DNA of 64,000 nt, taken from Thioalkalivibrio sp. ALMg11. Its GTDB lineage: Bacteria > Pseudomonadota > Gammaproteobacteria > Ectothiorhodospirales > Ectothiorhodospiraceae. A program made the position numbers and the translations under genes. The stretch's first letter is position 1; each line of letters opens with the position of its first letter. The stretch covers positions 459,308-523,307 of the forward strand of contig NZ_KB898872.1 in NCBI RefSeq assembly GCF_000377905.1, read 5' to 3'. The notes beneath the pieces are model-generated. The model had not been told where the DNA came from and did no database searches. It saw only the letters and a list, made by a program, of their open reading frames with translations. Of the stretch, positions 47,586 through 57,500 are shown piece after piece.

Positions 47586-49661
47586 GTGCGCGTGAATCGA
47601 CGCGCCAACGACTTCGCGCCGGTTAGCGAACAAGCCCGTCTGCAAGTCCTGGTCGAGCAGGAACGCCAGGCAAGGCGCCGCGCCGAGACCCTAGCCGAGA
47701 CCCGGCTGCAGGACATCTACGCCAAGCAGAAGCAGATCGAGCTGCTCAACACCATTGCCTCGACGGCCAACCAGTCGGACTCCATCGCGCATGTTCTACG
47801 CGCGGCCCTCGCGGCCATCGGGCAGTACCTCGACTGGCCGGTGGGGCATGCGTATCTGGCGCGGCACGACGACAACGCCGGCCACAGCCAACTGAACCCC
47901 ACCGGCATCTGGCACCTCGCCTCCGCGGAGCCGTTCACCGCGTTTCGCGAGATCACCGAGAACCTCGCCTTCGCCAGTGGCGAGGGGCTTCCCGGGCGGG
48001 TGCTCGCGAACGGCGAACCGGCATGGATCGAAAACCTGGACGCGGACGGCAATTTCCCGCGGGCACCGCAGGCCACCGCCAGCGGCCTGCGCTCCGGGTT
48101 TGCCTTCCCGGTGATGGTTGGCCAGGAGGTCGCCTGCGTCCTCGAGTTCTTCGCCACCGAACCCACCACCACCGACCCGGAACTGCTGTGGTTGATGTGG
48201 CAGATCGGCGTGCAGCTGGGCCGCGTGATCGAGCGCAACCGCCACGAGGAGCACCTGCTCCACAACGCCTCCCATGACCAGCTGACCGGGCTCCCCAACC
48301 GCCGCCTGTTCCACGACCGCCTGGCCCATGCCATTGCCCGCGCCACCCGCGAACCCTTCAATCTGTTCGCCGTGCTGTTCGTGGATATCGACCGCTTCAA
48401 GGTCGTCAACGACAGCCTGGGACACCCGGCTGGCGATAAACTCCTGGTGCAAGTCGGCCAGCGGCTGCTGAGTGCGCTGCGCCGGAACGACACCGTCTCG
48501 CGGCCCAAGAGGGACGAGGCCAACCGCCCGGACGACACCCTCGCGCGCCTGGGCGGCGACGAATTCACCATCCTGCTGGAGGGCCTGCACGAGCCGGTGG
48601 ACGCCCTGCGCGTGGCCGAACGCCTGCAGGCCGTGCTGCACGAGCCGTTCACCATCGCCGGACAGGATATCTACGTCACCGTCAGTATCGGCATTGCCAC
48701 CCGGCCCTACGGCCAGAGCTGCCCCGTCCGCGAGACCAACGCGCCGGACGACCCCGCGCGCCCGGCCACGCCGGACGATCTGATGCGCGAGGCAGACATG
48801 GCGATGTACCGCGCGAAATCACTGGGCAAGGCACGCTGTGAGTTCTGCGACCCCGGCATGCAGACCCGGGCGCTGCAAAGTCTGGCACTCGAGACCGACC
48901 TGCGCCATGCGGTGGAGCGCGGCGACTTCATCGTCCACTTCCAGCCCATCGTGTCACTCGGCGAAGACTGCATCACCGGCTTCGAGGGCCTGGTGCGCTG
49001 GCAGCGCAACGGCGAACTGGTCGCGCCGGACGACTTCATCTCCATCGCCGAGGACACCGGGCAAATCCACCTGATCGACATGCAGGTGCTCTACACGGCC
49101 TGCTGTCAGCTGGTGCAATGGGGTATCGACCACCCGGAGATGCCGCTGACCATCAGCACCAACCTCTCCGCCCGGCAGCTCACGCGCCCGGACCTGGTCG
49201 ACGAGGTGCAGACCATTCTTGCCGGCACCGGGGTGCCGGCCTCACAGGTGCGGCTGGAGATCACCGAGACCGCGACACTGGGCAACCTCAACGAGCTGAT
49301 CGAGACCCTGCACCGGCTCAAGGCCCTGGGCATCAGCCTGGCAATGGACGACTTCGGCACCGGCTACTCGTCACTCAGCTACCTGCACCGGCTACCGCTG
49401 GACATCCTCAAGATCGATCGCAGCTTCGTCTCCGGGCTGGACCACGACGAATACAGCCAGCGCCTGGTTCAGACCGTAATCCACATGGCCCGCAACCTGG
49501 GTCTGGAGGCCGTGGCCGAGGGCGTCGAAAGCCATACCCACGCCGCGACGCTGCGCGCCCTCGGCTGCACCCTGGCCCAGGGCTACTACTATTCCCCACC
49601 GGTGGACGCCGCCAGCGCCACGGCCCTGCTTTCCGGCGATGCCCTTGTGGGCTGTCGGTAG
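47586..49661 (+). CDS. GAF-GGDEF-EAL protein (c-di-GMP turnover)
   Basis: The 691-residue protein has a short coiled coil, a GAF domain (about 55-215), GGDEF (about 225-410) and EAL (about 430-685). The cyclase motif RLGGDEF is intact. Before it lies an enlarged segment with two RxxDT units (RRNDTVSR and RPDDTLAR), so the I-site seems duplicated. In the EAL domain the signature is EGL (GFEGLVRWQ) rather than EAL, but LEITETATL, MDDFGTGYSS, LKIDRSF and AEGVESH remain, so phosphodiesterase activity is plausible. Starts are GTG codons at 47586 or 47592. Confidence 0.9.
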   Translation: MRVNRRANDFAPVSEQARLQVLVEQERQARRRAETLAETRLQDIYAKQKQIELLNTIASTANQSDSIAHVLRAALAAIGQYLDWPVGHAYLARHDDNAGHSQLNPTGIWHLASAEPFTAFREITENLAFASGEGLPGRVLANGEPAWIENLDADGNFPRAPQATASGLRSGFAFPVMVGQEVACVLEFFATEPTTTDPELLWLMWQIGVQLGRVIERNRHEEHLLHNASHDQLTGLPNRRLFHDRLAHAIARATREPFNLFAVLFVDIDRFKVVNDSLGHPAGDKLLVQVGQRLLSALRRNDTVSRPKRDEANRPDDTLARLGGDEFTILLEGLHEPVDALRVAERLQAVLHEPFTIAGQDIYVTVSIGIATRPYGQSCPVRETNAPDDPARPATPDDLMREADMAMYRAKSLGKARCEFCDPGMQTRALQSLALETDLRHAVERGDFIVHFQPIVSLGEDCITGFEGLVRWQRNGELVAPDDFISIAEDTGQIHLIDMQVLYTACCQLVQWGIDHPEMPLTISTNLSARQLTRPDLVDEVQTILAGTGVPASQVRLEITETATLGNLNELIETLHRLKALGISLAMDDFGTGYSSLSYLHRLPLDILKIDRSFVSGLDHDEYSQRLVQTVIHMARNLGLEAVAEGVESHTHAATLRALGCTLAQGYYYSPPVDAASATALLSGDALVGCR

Positions 49662-49706
49662 AACGACCGACGGCTGCATGGACTCGGAAAAAGCATGCGG
49701 CGCCTG

Positions 49707-52469
49707 TCACACGGCCTGCCGTGCCACCCCACGCCGGCGCGCGATCACTTGACGCACCACCAGCTTTTCCAGCTCCACGATCACGAACACCGCCAGCCCG
49801 AAAGCCAGGATGCGCGCCCAGTCGTCCGCGCCGATGGCGGTGGTCCCGAACAGCGTGTGCATCAGCGGGACATAGGTAAACGCCAGCTGCAGCACCACCA
49901 GTACCCCGATCGCCAGCCACATCGCGCGCGAGCGGAACAGCTCCCCGCCCGGTAGCACCGGCTGGTGGATCAGCCGCAGATTCAGCAGGTAGAACGCCTG
50001 CCCGGCCACCAGGGTGTTGATCGCCACCGTGCGCGCGACTTCGTCGGCGACCCCGGCAAGACTCTCCATGTAGACGAAGTGCCCGAAGGTGCCGGCCCAC
50101 AGCAGCAAGGCAACGAACGGGATGCGCCAGAGCAGGAAGCCGGACAGCAACGGGGCATTCGGCGCGCGGGGCGGGCGCTGCATCACCCCCGGCTCGGCGC
50201 GCTCGAAGGCCAGCGCCATCGCCAGCGTCACCGAGGTCACCATGTTGACCCACAGCACCTGCACCGGGGTCAGCGGCAGGGCCAGGCCCATCAGGATGGC
50301 CATCATGATGGTCAGCGACTGCCCGGCGTTGGTCGGCAGCATGTGCAGGATGGCCTTGCGGATGTTGTCGTAGACCGTGCGGCCCTCCTCGACCGCATGG
50401 GCAATGGACGCGAAGTTGTCGTCCGCCAGCACCATCTCCGAGGCCTCCTTGGCCGCTTCGGTACCCTTCCCGCCCATGGCCACGCCCACATCCGCGCGCT
50501 TCAGCGCCGGGGCGTCGTTTACCCCATCGCCGGTCATGGCGACGATCCGTCCGCCCGTCTGCAGCGCCTTCACCAGACGCAGCTTGTGCTCCGGCGAGGT
50601 CCGCGCGAAGACATCCGTGCGCTCCGCGATCTCCGCCAGCGCGGCATCGTCCAGCGCATCCAGCTCGTGGCCGGCGCGCGCCTCGGCATCCCGCCCCAGC
50701 CCCAGCTGCTCACCGATCGCCCGCGCAGTGGCCAGGTGGTCCCCGGTGATCATCTTCACGTCGATCCCCGCCGCGCGACAGTCAGCCACCGCGCGGATGG
50801 CCTCCTCGCGCGGCGGGTCGATAATGCCCACCAGCGCCAGCAGGGTGAAGCCACCGGTCTCGACATCGTCGAAACGCAGCTCGCCACCGTCCGCTCCGGC
50901 CTCGCGCACCGCGACCGCCAGCAGGCGCTGGCCGCGGGCCGCCACCGCCTCCATCGCCGCGTGCCAGTGATCCGGATCCAGCGCCTCGCGGGTCTCGCCA
51001 TCCACCTGCTGCTCGCTGCAAAGCTCCAGCACGCGCTCGGGCGCGCCCTTCAGGAAGATCCACGCATGCCCCTCGTGGTCGTGGTGCAGGGTGGCCATGT
51101 AGCGATGATCCGACTCGAAGGGGATCACATCGGTGCGCGGCAACCGTTCGCCCTCCAGGTGCAGGTCGAGCCCGGCCTTGCGCGCCAGGGTAATCAGCGC
51201 GCCCTCGGTCGGGTCACCCTCCATCACCCAGTCGCCGTCCTTCTCGTAAAGCCGGGCGTCGTTGCACAGCAGACCCGCCCGCAGCACCTGGCTCAAGAGC
51301 AGGTCGTCATCCGGGTCGATGTCCCGCTCGTCCTCGGAGAACTGACCCTGCGGCGCGTAACCCACGCCACTGACGAGGATCTCGCGGGTGGCCGTACGCA
51401 GCGTCTGGGCGGTCATCTCGTTCCGCGTGAGCGTGCCGGTCTTGTCGGAACAGATCGCCGAGACCGAACCCAGGGTCTCCACCGCCGGCAGGCGGCGGAT
51501 AATGGCATTGCACCGCGCCATCTTCTGCACCCCGATGGCCAGGGCAATGGTCATGATCGCTGGCAATCCCTCGGGGATGGTGGACACCGCCAGGCTGGCC
51601 GCAGCCAGAAACATCTCGTCCAGCGGATAGCTGCGCACCCAGTAGCCGAAGGCAAAGGTGGCCAGCGCAAGCACCACGATCACCGCGGCCAGCCAGTGGC
51701 CGAACTGCTCCATCTGGCGCACCAGCGGCGTCTCCAGCCCCTCGACTTCGCCGAGCATGGTGGAGATACGCCCGATCTCGGTGTGCTCGCCGGACGCCAC
51801 CACTACGCCCATACCGCGGCCAAAGGCGACCAGCGTGCCGGAGAAGGCCATCCCGCGGCGATCCCCCAGGTCCGCCTCCGGCTCTACCGCGGCGGTGTCC
51901 TTCTCCACCGCCACCGACTCGCCAGTCAGCGCGGCCTCTTCCAGGCGCAGATTCTTGGTCTCGAACAGGCGCAGGTCCGCGGGTACCCGGTCCCCGGCCT
52001 GCAGGTACACGATGTCCCCCGGGACCAGCTGCTCCGCGGGGATCTCGCGCCGCTCGCCGCCGCGCGCCACCAGCGCGCGCGGGGAGAGCATGCGGCGGAT
52101 GGCATCCAGGGCCTTCTCCGCCTTGCCCTCCTGGACGAACCCGATCAGCGTGTTGATCAGGACCACGGCCAGGATCACACCGGTGTCCACCCAGTGACCC
52201 AGCAGCGCCGTCCCCAGCGCGGCTACCAGCAGGATGTAGATCAGGACATTGTGGAAATGGCGCAGGAAGCGCCGGAGAACACCCGCCCGTTCGGGCGGAC
52301 GCAACTGATTGGGGCCGTAGTGCGCCAGGCGCTCCTCGGCCTGTACTGCCGTCAGCCCCTCGCGCGAGGTCCCCCAGTGTTCGAACGCGGCATCCGCGTT
52401 CTGACTGTGCCATGCCGGGACATCGCGATCATCGCGGGGCGATTGAGGGTCGGGAGCTTCGGGCATGGG
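49707..52469 (-). CDS. P-type cation ATPase, Ca2+-ATPase-like (P2A)
   Basis: The 920-residue pump has an N-terminal cation ATPase domain (EHWGTSREGLTAVQAEERL) and the actuator motif ALTGESVAVEKDT. M4 PEGLPAIMTIALAIGVQKMA precedes the phosphorylation site CSDKTGTLTRNEM; TGDGVNDAPALKRADVGVAM and a C-terminal helix bundle follow. This is the P2A layout of Ca2+ or Na+/Mn2+ exporters; the ion is not certain. The frame extends into a GTG inside a repeat arm at 52479, but the ATG at 52469 matches the natural protein start better. Confidence 0.92.
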   Translation of the reverse strand, partial: PMPEAPDPQSPRDDRDVPAWHSQNADAAFEHWGTSREGLTAVQAEERLAHYGPNQLRPPERAGVLRRFLRHFHNVLIYILLVAALGTALLGHWVDTGVILAVVLINTLIGFVQEGKAEKALDAIRRMLSPRALVARGGERREIPAEQLVPGDIVYLQAGDRVPADLRLFETKNLRLEEAALTGESVAVEKDTAAVEPEADLGDRRGMAFSGTLVAFGRGMGVVVASGEHTEIGRISTMLGEVEGLETPLVRQMEQFGHWLAAVIVVLALATFAFGYWVRSYPLDEMFLAAASLAVSTIPEGLPAIMTIALAIGVQKMARCNAIIRRLPAVETLGSVSAICSDKTGTLTRNEMTAQTLRTATREILVSGVGYAPQGQFSEDERDIDPDDDLLLSQVLRAGLLCNDARLYEKDGDWVMEGDPTEGALITLARKAGLDLHLEGERLPRTDVIPFESDHRYMATLHHDHEGHAWIFLKGAPERVLELCSEQQVDGETREALDPDHWHAAMEAVAARGQRLLAVAVREAGADGGELRFDDVETGGFTLLALVGIIDPPREEAIRAVADCRAAGIDVKMITGDHLATARAIGEQLGLGRDAEARAGHELDALDDAALAEIAERTDVFARTSPEHKLRLVKALQTGGRIVAMTGDGVNDAPALKRADVGVAMGGKGTEAAKEASEMVLADDNFASIAHAVEEGRTVYDNIRKAILHMLPTNAGQSLTIMMAILMGLALPLTPVQVLWVNMVTSVTLAMALAFERAEPGVMQRPPRAPNAPLLSGFLLWRIPFVALLLWAGTFGHFVYMESLAGVADEVARTVAINTLVAGQAFYLLNLRLIHQPVLPGGELFRSRAMWLAIGVLVVLQLAFTYVPLMHTLFGTTAIGADDWARILAFGLAVFVIVELEKLVVRQVIARRRGVARQAV

Positions 52470-52478
52470 CAACCACTT

Positions 52479-52505
52479 CCAGGGAAACACTGATTAATGT
52501 TGCCC
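52479..52505 (+). repeat. Solitary terminal arm upstream of the ATPase gene
   Basis: CCAGGGAAACACTGATTAAT matches the terminal arm of the copies at 53546 and 63725 more closely than that of the full copy at 52538, only about 60 bases away. It lies ten bases beyond the ATPase start. Confidence 0.75.
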
Positions 52506-52537
52506 TATCGTCACCCGGGACCTGGGGGACGACAAGT

Positions 52538-52843
52538 CCCAGGGAGACGCTGATTAAATCGCGCGCTCGCGCTCGAGTCGCTTTTGCGTGCGAACAAGGC
52601 GCGGTGACTGCCGTGCAGTCACTCGGCACAAGGGAACCGCAACGCTGTTCGCGCGCCCGTTTTCGTCAACAACGGGCGGCCGAGCCCCTGCCTTCAATGG
52701 CTTGTGGGGTTGGTGCCCCCTGTTTCCCGAGACAAGGCACGTCGTGCAGCGGGTAGTGGCTCTACCCGCAAGCGGCGCAACGCAGGATCGGGGAACAGGG
52801 GGCACCAACGCGAGCGCGCGATTTAATCAGCGTCTCCCTGGGG
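52538..52843 (+). repeat. Full copy of the dispersed inverted-repeat element (variant type)
   Basis: About 306 bases with perfect terminal arms: CCCAGGGAGACGCTGATTAA and on to CGCTCGCG at the left, its exact complement at the right (52809-52843). Internal order is Y arm, a conserved centre (CTTCAATGGCTTGTGGGGTT) and X arm. The arms differ from those of the 53546 copy at about ten positions, yet each difference is matched on the opposite arm. The X stem (CCCCTG/CAGGGG) and inner hairpin (GCGGGTAG/CTACCCGC) also differ in a compensatory way. It occupies most of the gap between the ATPase and beta-barrel genes. Confidence 0.93.
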
Positions 52844-52862
52844 CGCCACACCGGCGAACGGA

Positions 52863-53405
52863 TCAGAACTGCATCCCGACCTTGCCCATCACGCGCATGT
52901 TGTCGGCATCCGCGCGGCGGCCGTCGAAACGGTCGTTCTCGGTGAACTGGTAGCGCGCCTCCAGTCCCAGGAACCACTGGGGATCCAGCTGGTACTTCAG
53001 GCTACCGCCCACCTGGGCCGCCCACAGGCCGTTGGTCTCATCGTCCAGTTCGGCCCGCACGTAGCCAATACCCGGACCAAAGCCCAGCGACAGACGTTCG
53101 TTCGGCTCGAACATCCAGTGGCTGTTGATCTCGGCGCTGGTCATCTTCAGCGGGTCGTCGCTGTAGCGGCTCACGCTGAAGTGATGCCGCAGCACCCCGG
53201 TGGCCGGCTGAAACAACTGGCAATTGGCACCGATCTCGACACCATAGGCCGTATCGGAGCTGGCATCGGAGACATCCGGCGAAACCACCCCGCCCAGCAG
53301 GGCCACGCTGGGCTCCATGCCGCGCTCGACCGCGCTGGCCTGCGCGAACGGCACCAGCACCAATGCACCCAGGGCAAACATCGACATCGTCTTCTTGTAG
53401 TGCAT
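52863..53405 (-). CDS. Predicted outer-membrane beta-barrel protein
   Basis: The ATG at 53405, with AGGAGGTG upstream, gives 180 residues. A signal peptide (MSMFALGALVLVPFAQASA) precedes alternating beta strands (RLSLGFGPGIGYVRAELD, LWAAQVGGSLKYQL, WFLGLEARYQFTENDRF), and the protein ends in Phe, as outer-membrane barrels do. The small size suggests eight strands, in the OmpW/PagL range. The PagL catalytic His-Ser motif is not convincing, so I do not assign deacylase activity. The gene lies between two full repeat copies. Confidence 0.7.
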   Translation of the reverse strand: MHYKKTMSMFALGALVLVPFAQASAVERGMEPSVALLGGVVSPDVSDASSDTAYGVEIGANCQLFQPATGVLRHHFSVSRYSDDPLKMTSAEINSHWMFEPNERLSLGFGPGIGYVRAELDDETNGLWAAQVGGSLKYQLDPQWFLGLEARYQFTENDRFDGRRADADNMRVMGKVGMQF

Positions 53406-53545
53406 CGCACACCTCCTGATGGACTCGAATAAGCAGACGCGAATGGTAGACCAGCATGGCGTGATCTTCATCACGCGACCACAGAACGCACGGCCCGGAA
53501 TGGAATTTTTCTGCACACAGTTGCATCCCCCTGCCGCACCTCGAC

Positions 53546-53833
53546 CTAGGGAAACACTGATTAATGTACACGTTCGCGTTGGTGCCCCAGGTTTTCCGAG
53601 ACAAGGCGCGGTCCGCAGCCGGTAGTGGTTCTACCGGCAAGGGGCGCAACGCAGGATCGGGGAACCTGGGGCACCAACCCCACAAACCATTGAATGCAGA
53701 GGCTCGGCCACTTTTGCGCGCGCACGGCGTTGCGGCTCCCTTGTGCAGAATGACTGCACGGCAGTCACCGCGCCTTGTTCGCACGCAAAAGTGACTCGAG
53801 CGCGAACGTGTACATTAATCAGTGTTTCCCTAG
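53546..53833 (-). repeat. Full copy of the dispersed inverted-repeat element (reference type)
   Basis: A 288-base unit with perfect 33-base terminal inverted repeats (CTAGGGAAACACTGATTAAT onward; right arm 53801-53833). Order here is X arm, centre, Y arm. X forms a stem of GGTGCCCCAGG and CCTGGGGCACC with the inner hairpin GCCGGTAG/CTACCGGC; Y forms a stem around TTTTGCGCGCG and CGCACGCAAAA. Both arms carry ACAAGGCGCGGT and CGCAACGC in opposite orientation. The flanks read CCTCGAC and CCTCGGC, a possible imperfect 7-base target duplication. Confidence 0.95.
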
Positions 53834-53985
53834 CCTCGGCACCCCCCGGATGACTTAAATAATTCCGGGGAACCCTCGGCGGTCGAAGGCCTCGAAGAGA
53901 ATGAACCCGCCCGGGCTACAGAGGCGGTGTTTGGCTTTCCTTGCAACACGAAGAACCACCCACTCAGAAGCAAACGGAGGACCTC

Positions 53986-54306
53986 ATGTCCGACCAACCG
54001 AACGCAAACCGTCGAAAGTTCCTGCGTCAGGCATCCGCGGCCGTAGCGGCCATCCCGGTGATTAGCCTGACTGGGATGTCCACGGCCAAGGCCGACAACC
54101 CCAAGGCCGAGGACGGCCACCGCCACGATTACGTGAACAATGCAGCGGACGCGGCCGGTCACGAGGACTACACGGAAGGCGAGAAGTGCAAGAACTGCGC
54201 CTTCTGGGGCGGCGGCGACGCCGAATGGGGCCAGTGCTTCCACGCCGACTTCCAGGGTGTTCAGGTGAACGCCGCTGGCTGGTGTGACGAGTACGTCGGG
54301 GCCTGA
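53986..54306 (+). CDS. hip: High-potential iron-sulfur protein (HiPIP), Tat-exported
   Basis: The 106-residue precursor has a twin-Arg signal ([18 protein letters not shown]) cleaved near STAKA. The mature domain carries four Cys ligands for a [4Fe-4S] cluster: CKNC, then Cys 12 residues on (WGQC) and Cys 15 further (GWCDEY). HiPIPs are periplasmic electron carriers to reaction centres or terminal oxidases, common in purple sulfur bacteria and relatives. A GGAGG site precedes the ATG, and a perfect hairpin follows the stop. The gene stands alone. Confidence 0.96.
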   Translation: MSDQPNANRRKFLRQASAAVAAIPVISLTGMSTAKADNPKAEDGHRHDYVNNAADAAGHEDYTEGEKCKNCAFWGGGDAEWGQCFHADFQGVQVNAAGWCDEYVGA

Positions 54307-54319
54307 TCCCGACACCCCC

Positions 54320-54345
54320 GTCCGGCCCGGGTATCCGGGCCGGAC
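54320..54345 (+). terminator. Hairpin after the HiPIP gene
   Basis: GTCCGGCCCGG and CCGGGCCGGAC form an 11-base-pair stem with a four-base loop, 14 bases after the stop. The following T content is weak, so it may be a Rho-assisted or stability hairpin. Confidence 0.75.
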
Positions 54346-54543
54346 ACTTCCCTCCCGTGGCGCTCCTCCGCTGCGACTTGCATCCCCGCCGCACCACCCC
54401 GCAAGCTAGACCCTCAATTCCGCAAACCGGCCTCACTCTTGCCTAACGTGGCCGAAAGGAATGTGCGTGCCTGACCACTCATCCCGGCCGTCTCGCCGCA
54501 TCGCCTCCGGCGACCCACGCACCGACTCGCGAGTCGGCCGCTA

Positions 54544-57500
54544 ATGGACCTCTCGCCCGCCGCCTTCACCATCCTCTACCTGGTCTACGGCCTGGCATTC
54601 TTCTCGCTGGGTGTAGTCGCCCTGATCCTGCCAAGGGGCGATGGCACACTGCCGTTTGCCCGGCATTTCTGGCTACTGGCCTTTTTCGGCCTGGTCCATG
54701 GCACCTACGAATTCCTGCAGGCCGCGGGGTTTCACTATCCGTCGGCACGGGACCTGTGGCTCAACGCCACCTGGCAGCTGCTCTCCTATGCGCCGCTACT
54801 GGAGTTCGGACGGCGCGCCCTGATCGCCAGCCATGCGCGCATCCGCCTGGATGCCCTGTGGCTGTACCCGGTCATCGCCGCCGGGCTGCTGCTGTTCATC
54901 GGGATCGCGGAGGATCCGGGCCGCGGCCTCGCCAATGGCGGGCGCTACCTGGTCGGCTTCCCCGGCGCACTGCTAACCGGCCTGGCCTTCTGGTTCCTGC
55001 TGCGGCGCCCCACCCTGCGAGCCACGCAATCTGGCGATCATGCCCGCCACTATCCGGCCGTAGCCACCCTGGCGCTGGCCTTCCTCGGCTATGCCCTGCT
55101 GACCCCGTTCCCGGGGACCGTCGATCCGGGGCTGCCCGGCTGGCTGCCAACGTATGGCGACTTCCTCGAGGCGAGCGGGCTGCCGGTACAGCTGCTGCGC
55201 ATGTTCACCGCCCTCCTCGCCGGCATCGCACTGATGAGCCTGTCTCGCACTCTGGGCACCCAGCAGGGCGACGACCTGCTGCGCATCCTCGACACCCTCA
55301 ACGGCTTCGTCTATCGCTGCCGCAACAACCCGACCTGGGACGTGATCAATGCCGAGGGCGCGCTCGAGGAATTCACCGGTTACCCGCGCGGGGATTTTTT
55401 CGAGGGCGACATGACGTTCGGCGACCTGATCCACCCGGATGATCGCGAACGGGTATGGCGCGAGGTCTCGGAGGGCCTTCAGCGCTCCGGTCAGTTTCAG
55501 GTCCAGTGGCGCATGATGCGACAGGACGGGGGCGTATGCTGGGTATTCGAGCGCGGGGCCGGCACCTACGACGACCGGGGCCATCTTCGGTACATCCAGG
55601 GTCACGTAATCGATGCCGACGAACTGGTCACCACCAGCGAGAGCCTGCGCGCCAAGACCGACGAACTGGAGGCCTTCCGCTCAACCCTGGATCTGACCCT
55701 GGACGCGGTCTTCCTGTTCGATGTCGAGACCCTGCGCTTCATCTACGTGAACCAGGGCGCGGTGGACCAGACCGGCATCCCGCGCGAGGAACTGCTGAAC
55801 CTGCACCCGTTTGATATCAAGCCAGACTACTCGGAAGACCGCTTTCGCCAGCTGATCGAGCCCCTGCGCCGGGGCATACGCGACCAGCTCCGCTTCGATA
55901 CCAGCCACCGGCATCGCGACGGCTTCGATGTACCGGTCGAGATATCCCTGCAGCTGGTGGCGCCCCGCGGCGAGACGGCCCGGTATGTCGCCATCGCGCA
56001 CGACATCACCCAGCGCAAGCGCAACGAAGAGGCGTTGCTGCAGGCCCTGGCCGAGCTGAAGACCTCGCGCGACGAGCAGTCCCGCCTGCTGGAACTGACT
56101 CAGCGCGAACAGGGGCGCATGGCCGCCCTGCTGTCCGCGATGAGCATCGGCATCCTGTTCGAGGACCGCGAAGGGCGAGTGGAATACGTGAACCCGGCCT
56201 TCCGCCGGATGTGGGCCATCGACAACCAACTGGAACTGGTGGGACGGACCTCGCGCGAGGTGCTGGAGCACTCCACCCACCGCTTCGCCCGGCCGGACCA
56301 CGCCTCGCGCCATGTGCTGCACGTGCTGGACACCCACGAGATCAGCGAACGCTTCGAGGTCGACCTGTACGACGGGCGCATCCTGACCCAGGTCTCCTAC
56401 CCGGTGCACGATACCGACGAGCGCAGCATCGGCCGCCTGTGGCTGTACGAGGACGTGACCCACGAGCGCCAGACCGCCCAGCAGCTGGTCTATCTTGCCG
56501 AGCATGATGCCCTGACCGGGCTCTACAACCGCCATCACTTCCAGAAGCACCTGGAACACATGATCCACAGCGAACGCCGCCGCAACGGCCGCTTTGCCCT
56601 GCTGTATTTCGATCTCGACGAGTTCAAGACCATCAATGACACCTTCGGCCACCGCGCCGGAGACACCGTGCTGGTACGCGCCGCCGGCGAGATTGCGGCG
56701 CTGGTGCGCAGCCAGGACATCTTCGCCCGCCTGGGCGGCGACGAGTTCGCGATCCTGGTCGACCGCGAATCGGATCAGGAACCCATCGAACTGGCCGAAC
56801 GCGTCGGCCGCGCGATCGCCTCGATCCCGTTCCGCTTCCGCGGCCAGAACTACCGGCTCACCGCCAGCATCGGCATCGCCCACTACCCCGAGCACGGTGA
56901 CAACGTCGAGGATCTGGTGGCCCACGCGGACACCGCGATGTACCAGGCCAAGGACCTGGGCAAGAACACCTGGGCGGTGTTCGACCGCAGCCGCAACACC
57001 GCCGAGCACATGCTGGAGCGGATGTCCTGGAGCCAGCGCATCGGCACGGCCCTGGAACAGGGCCACCTGGAGCTGCACTACCAGGGGATTTACGCCATCG
57101 ATGACGGCCACCTGCACCACCTGGAGGCCCTGGTGCGCATGCGCGACCCGGCCAACCCGGACGAGCTCGCCATGCCCGGCCAGTTCATCCCGATCGCGGA
57201 GAAGACCGGCCAGATCCTCGACATCGACCGCTGGGTGATCCGCGAGAGCATCGCCCGCCTGGCCGGCGATCCGACGATCGCCGGCATCGCGATCAACATC
57301 TCCGGGCGCAGCTTCGACGAACCCAGCCTTCCGCAGTACATCGCCCAGCAGCTGGAACAGCATGCGGTCGAACCCCGTCGGCTGATCATCGAGCTGACCG
57401 AGACCGCCGCGGTGTCCGAGATGCAGGACGCCCAGCGCTTCATCGAGGCGCTGCAGCACACCGGCTGCACGGTCTGCCTGGACGACTTCGGCTCGGGCTT

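Noticed and set aside
49965..52493. 842-codon open frame antisense to the P-type ATPase
   Set aside because: It is an antisense shadow of a high-GC gene: His/Arg/Gln-rich with no domain, while the opposite strand encodes a complete ATPase.
52863..53405. Lipid A 3-O-deacylase (PagL)
   Set aside because: Size and barrel character fit, but I cannot see a convincing catalytic His-x-Ser at the expected C-terminal position.
52538..53833. Possible CRISPR or tandem array around the inverted-repeat copies
   Set aside because: Copies are long, palindromic and separated by a gene; there are no short regularly spaced repeats or cas genes.
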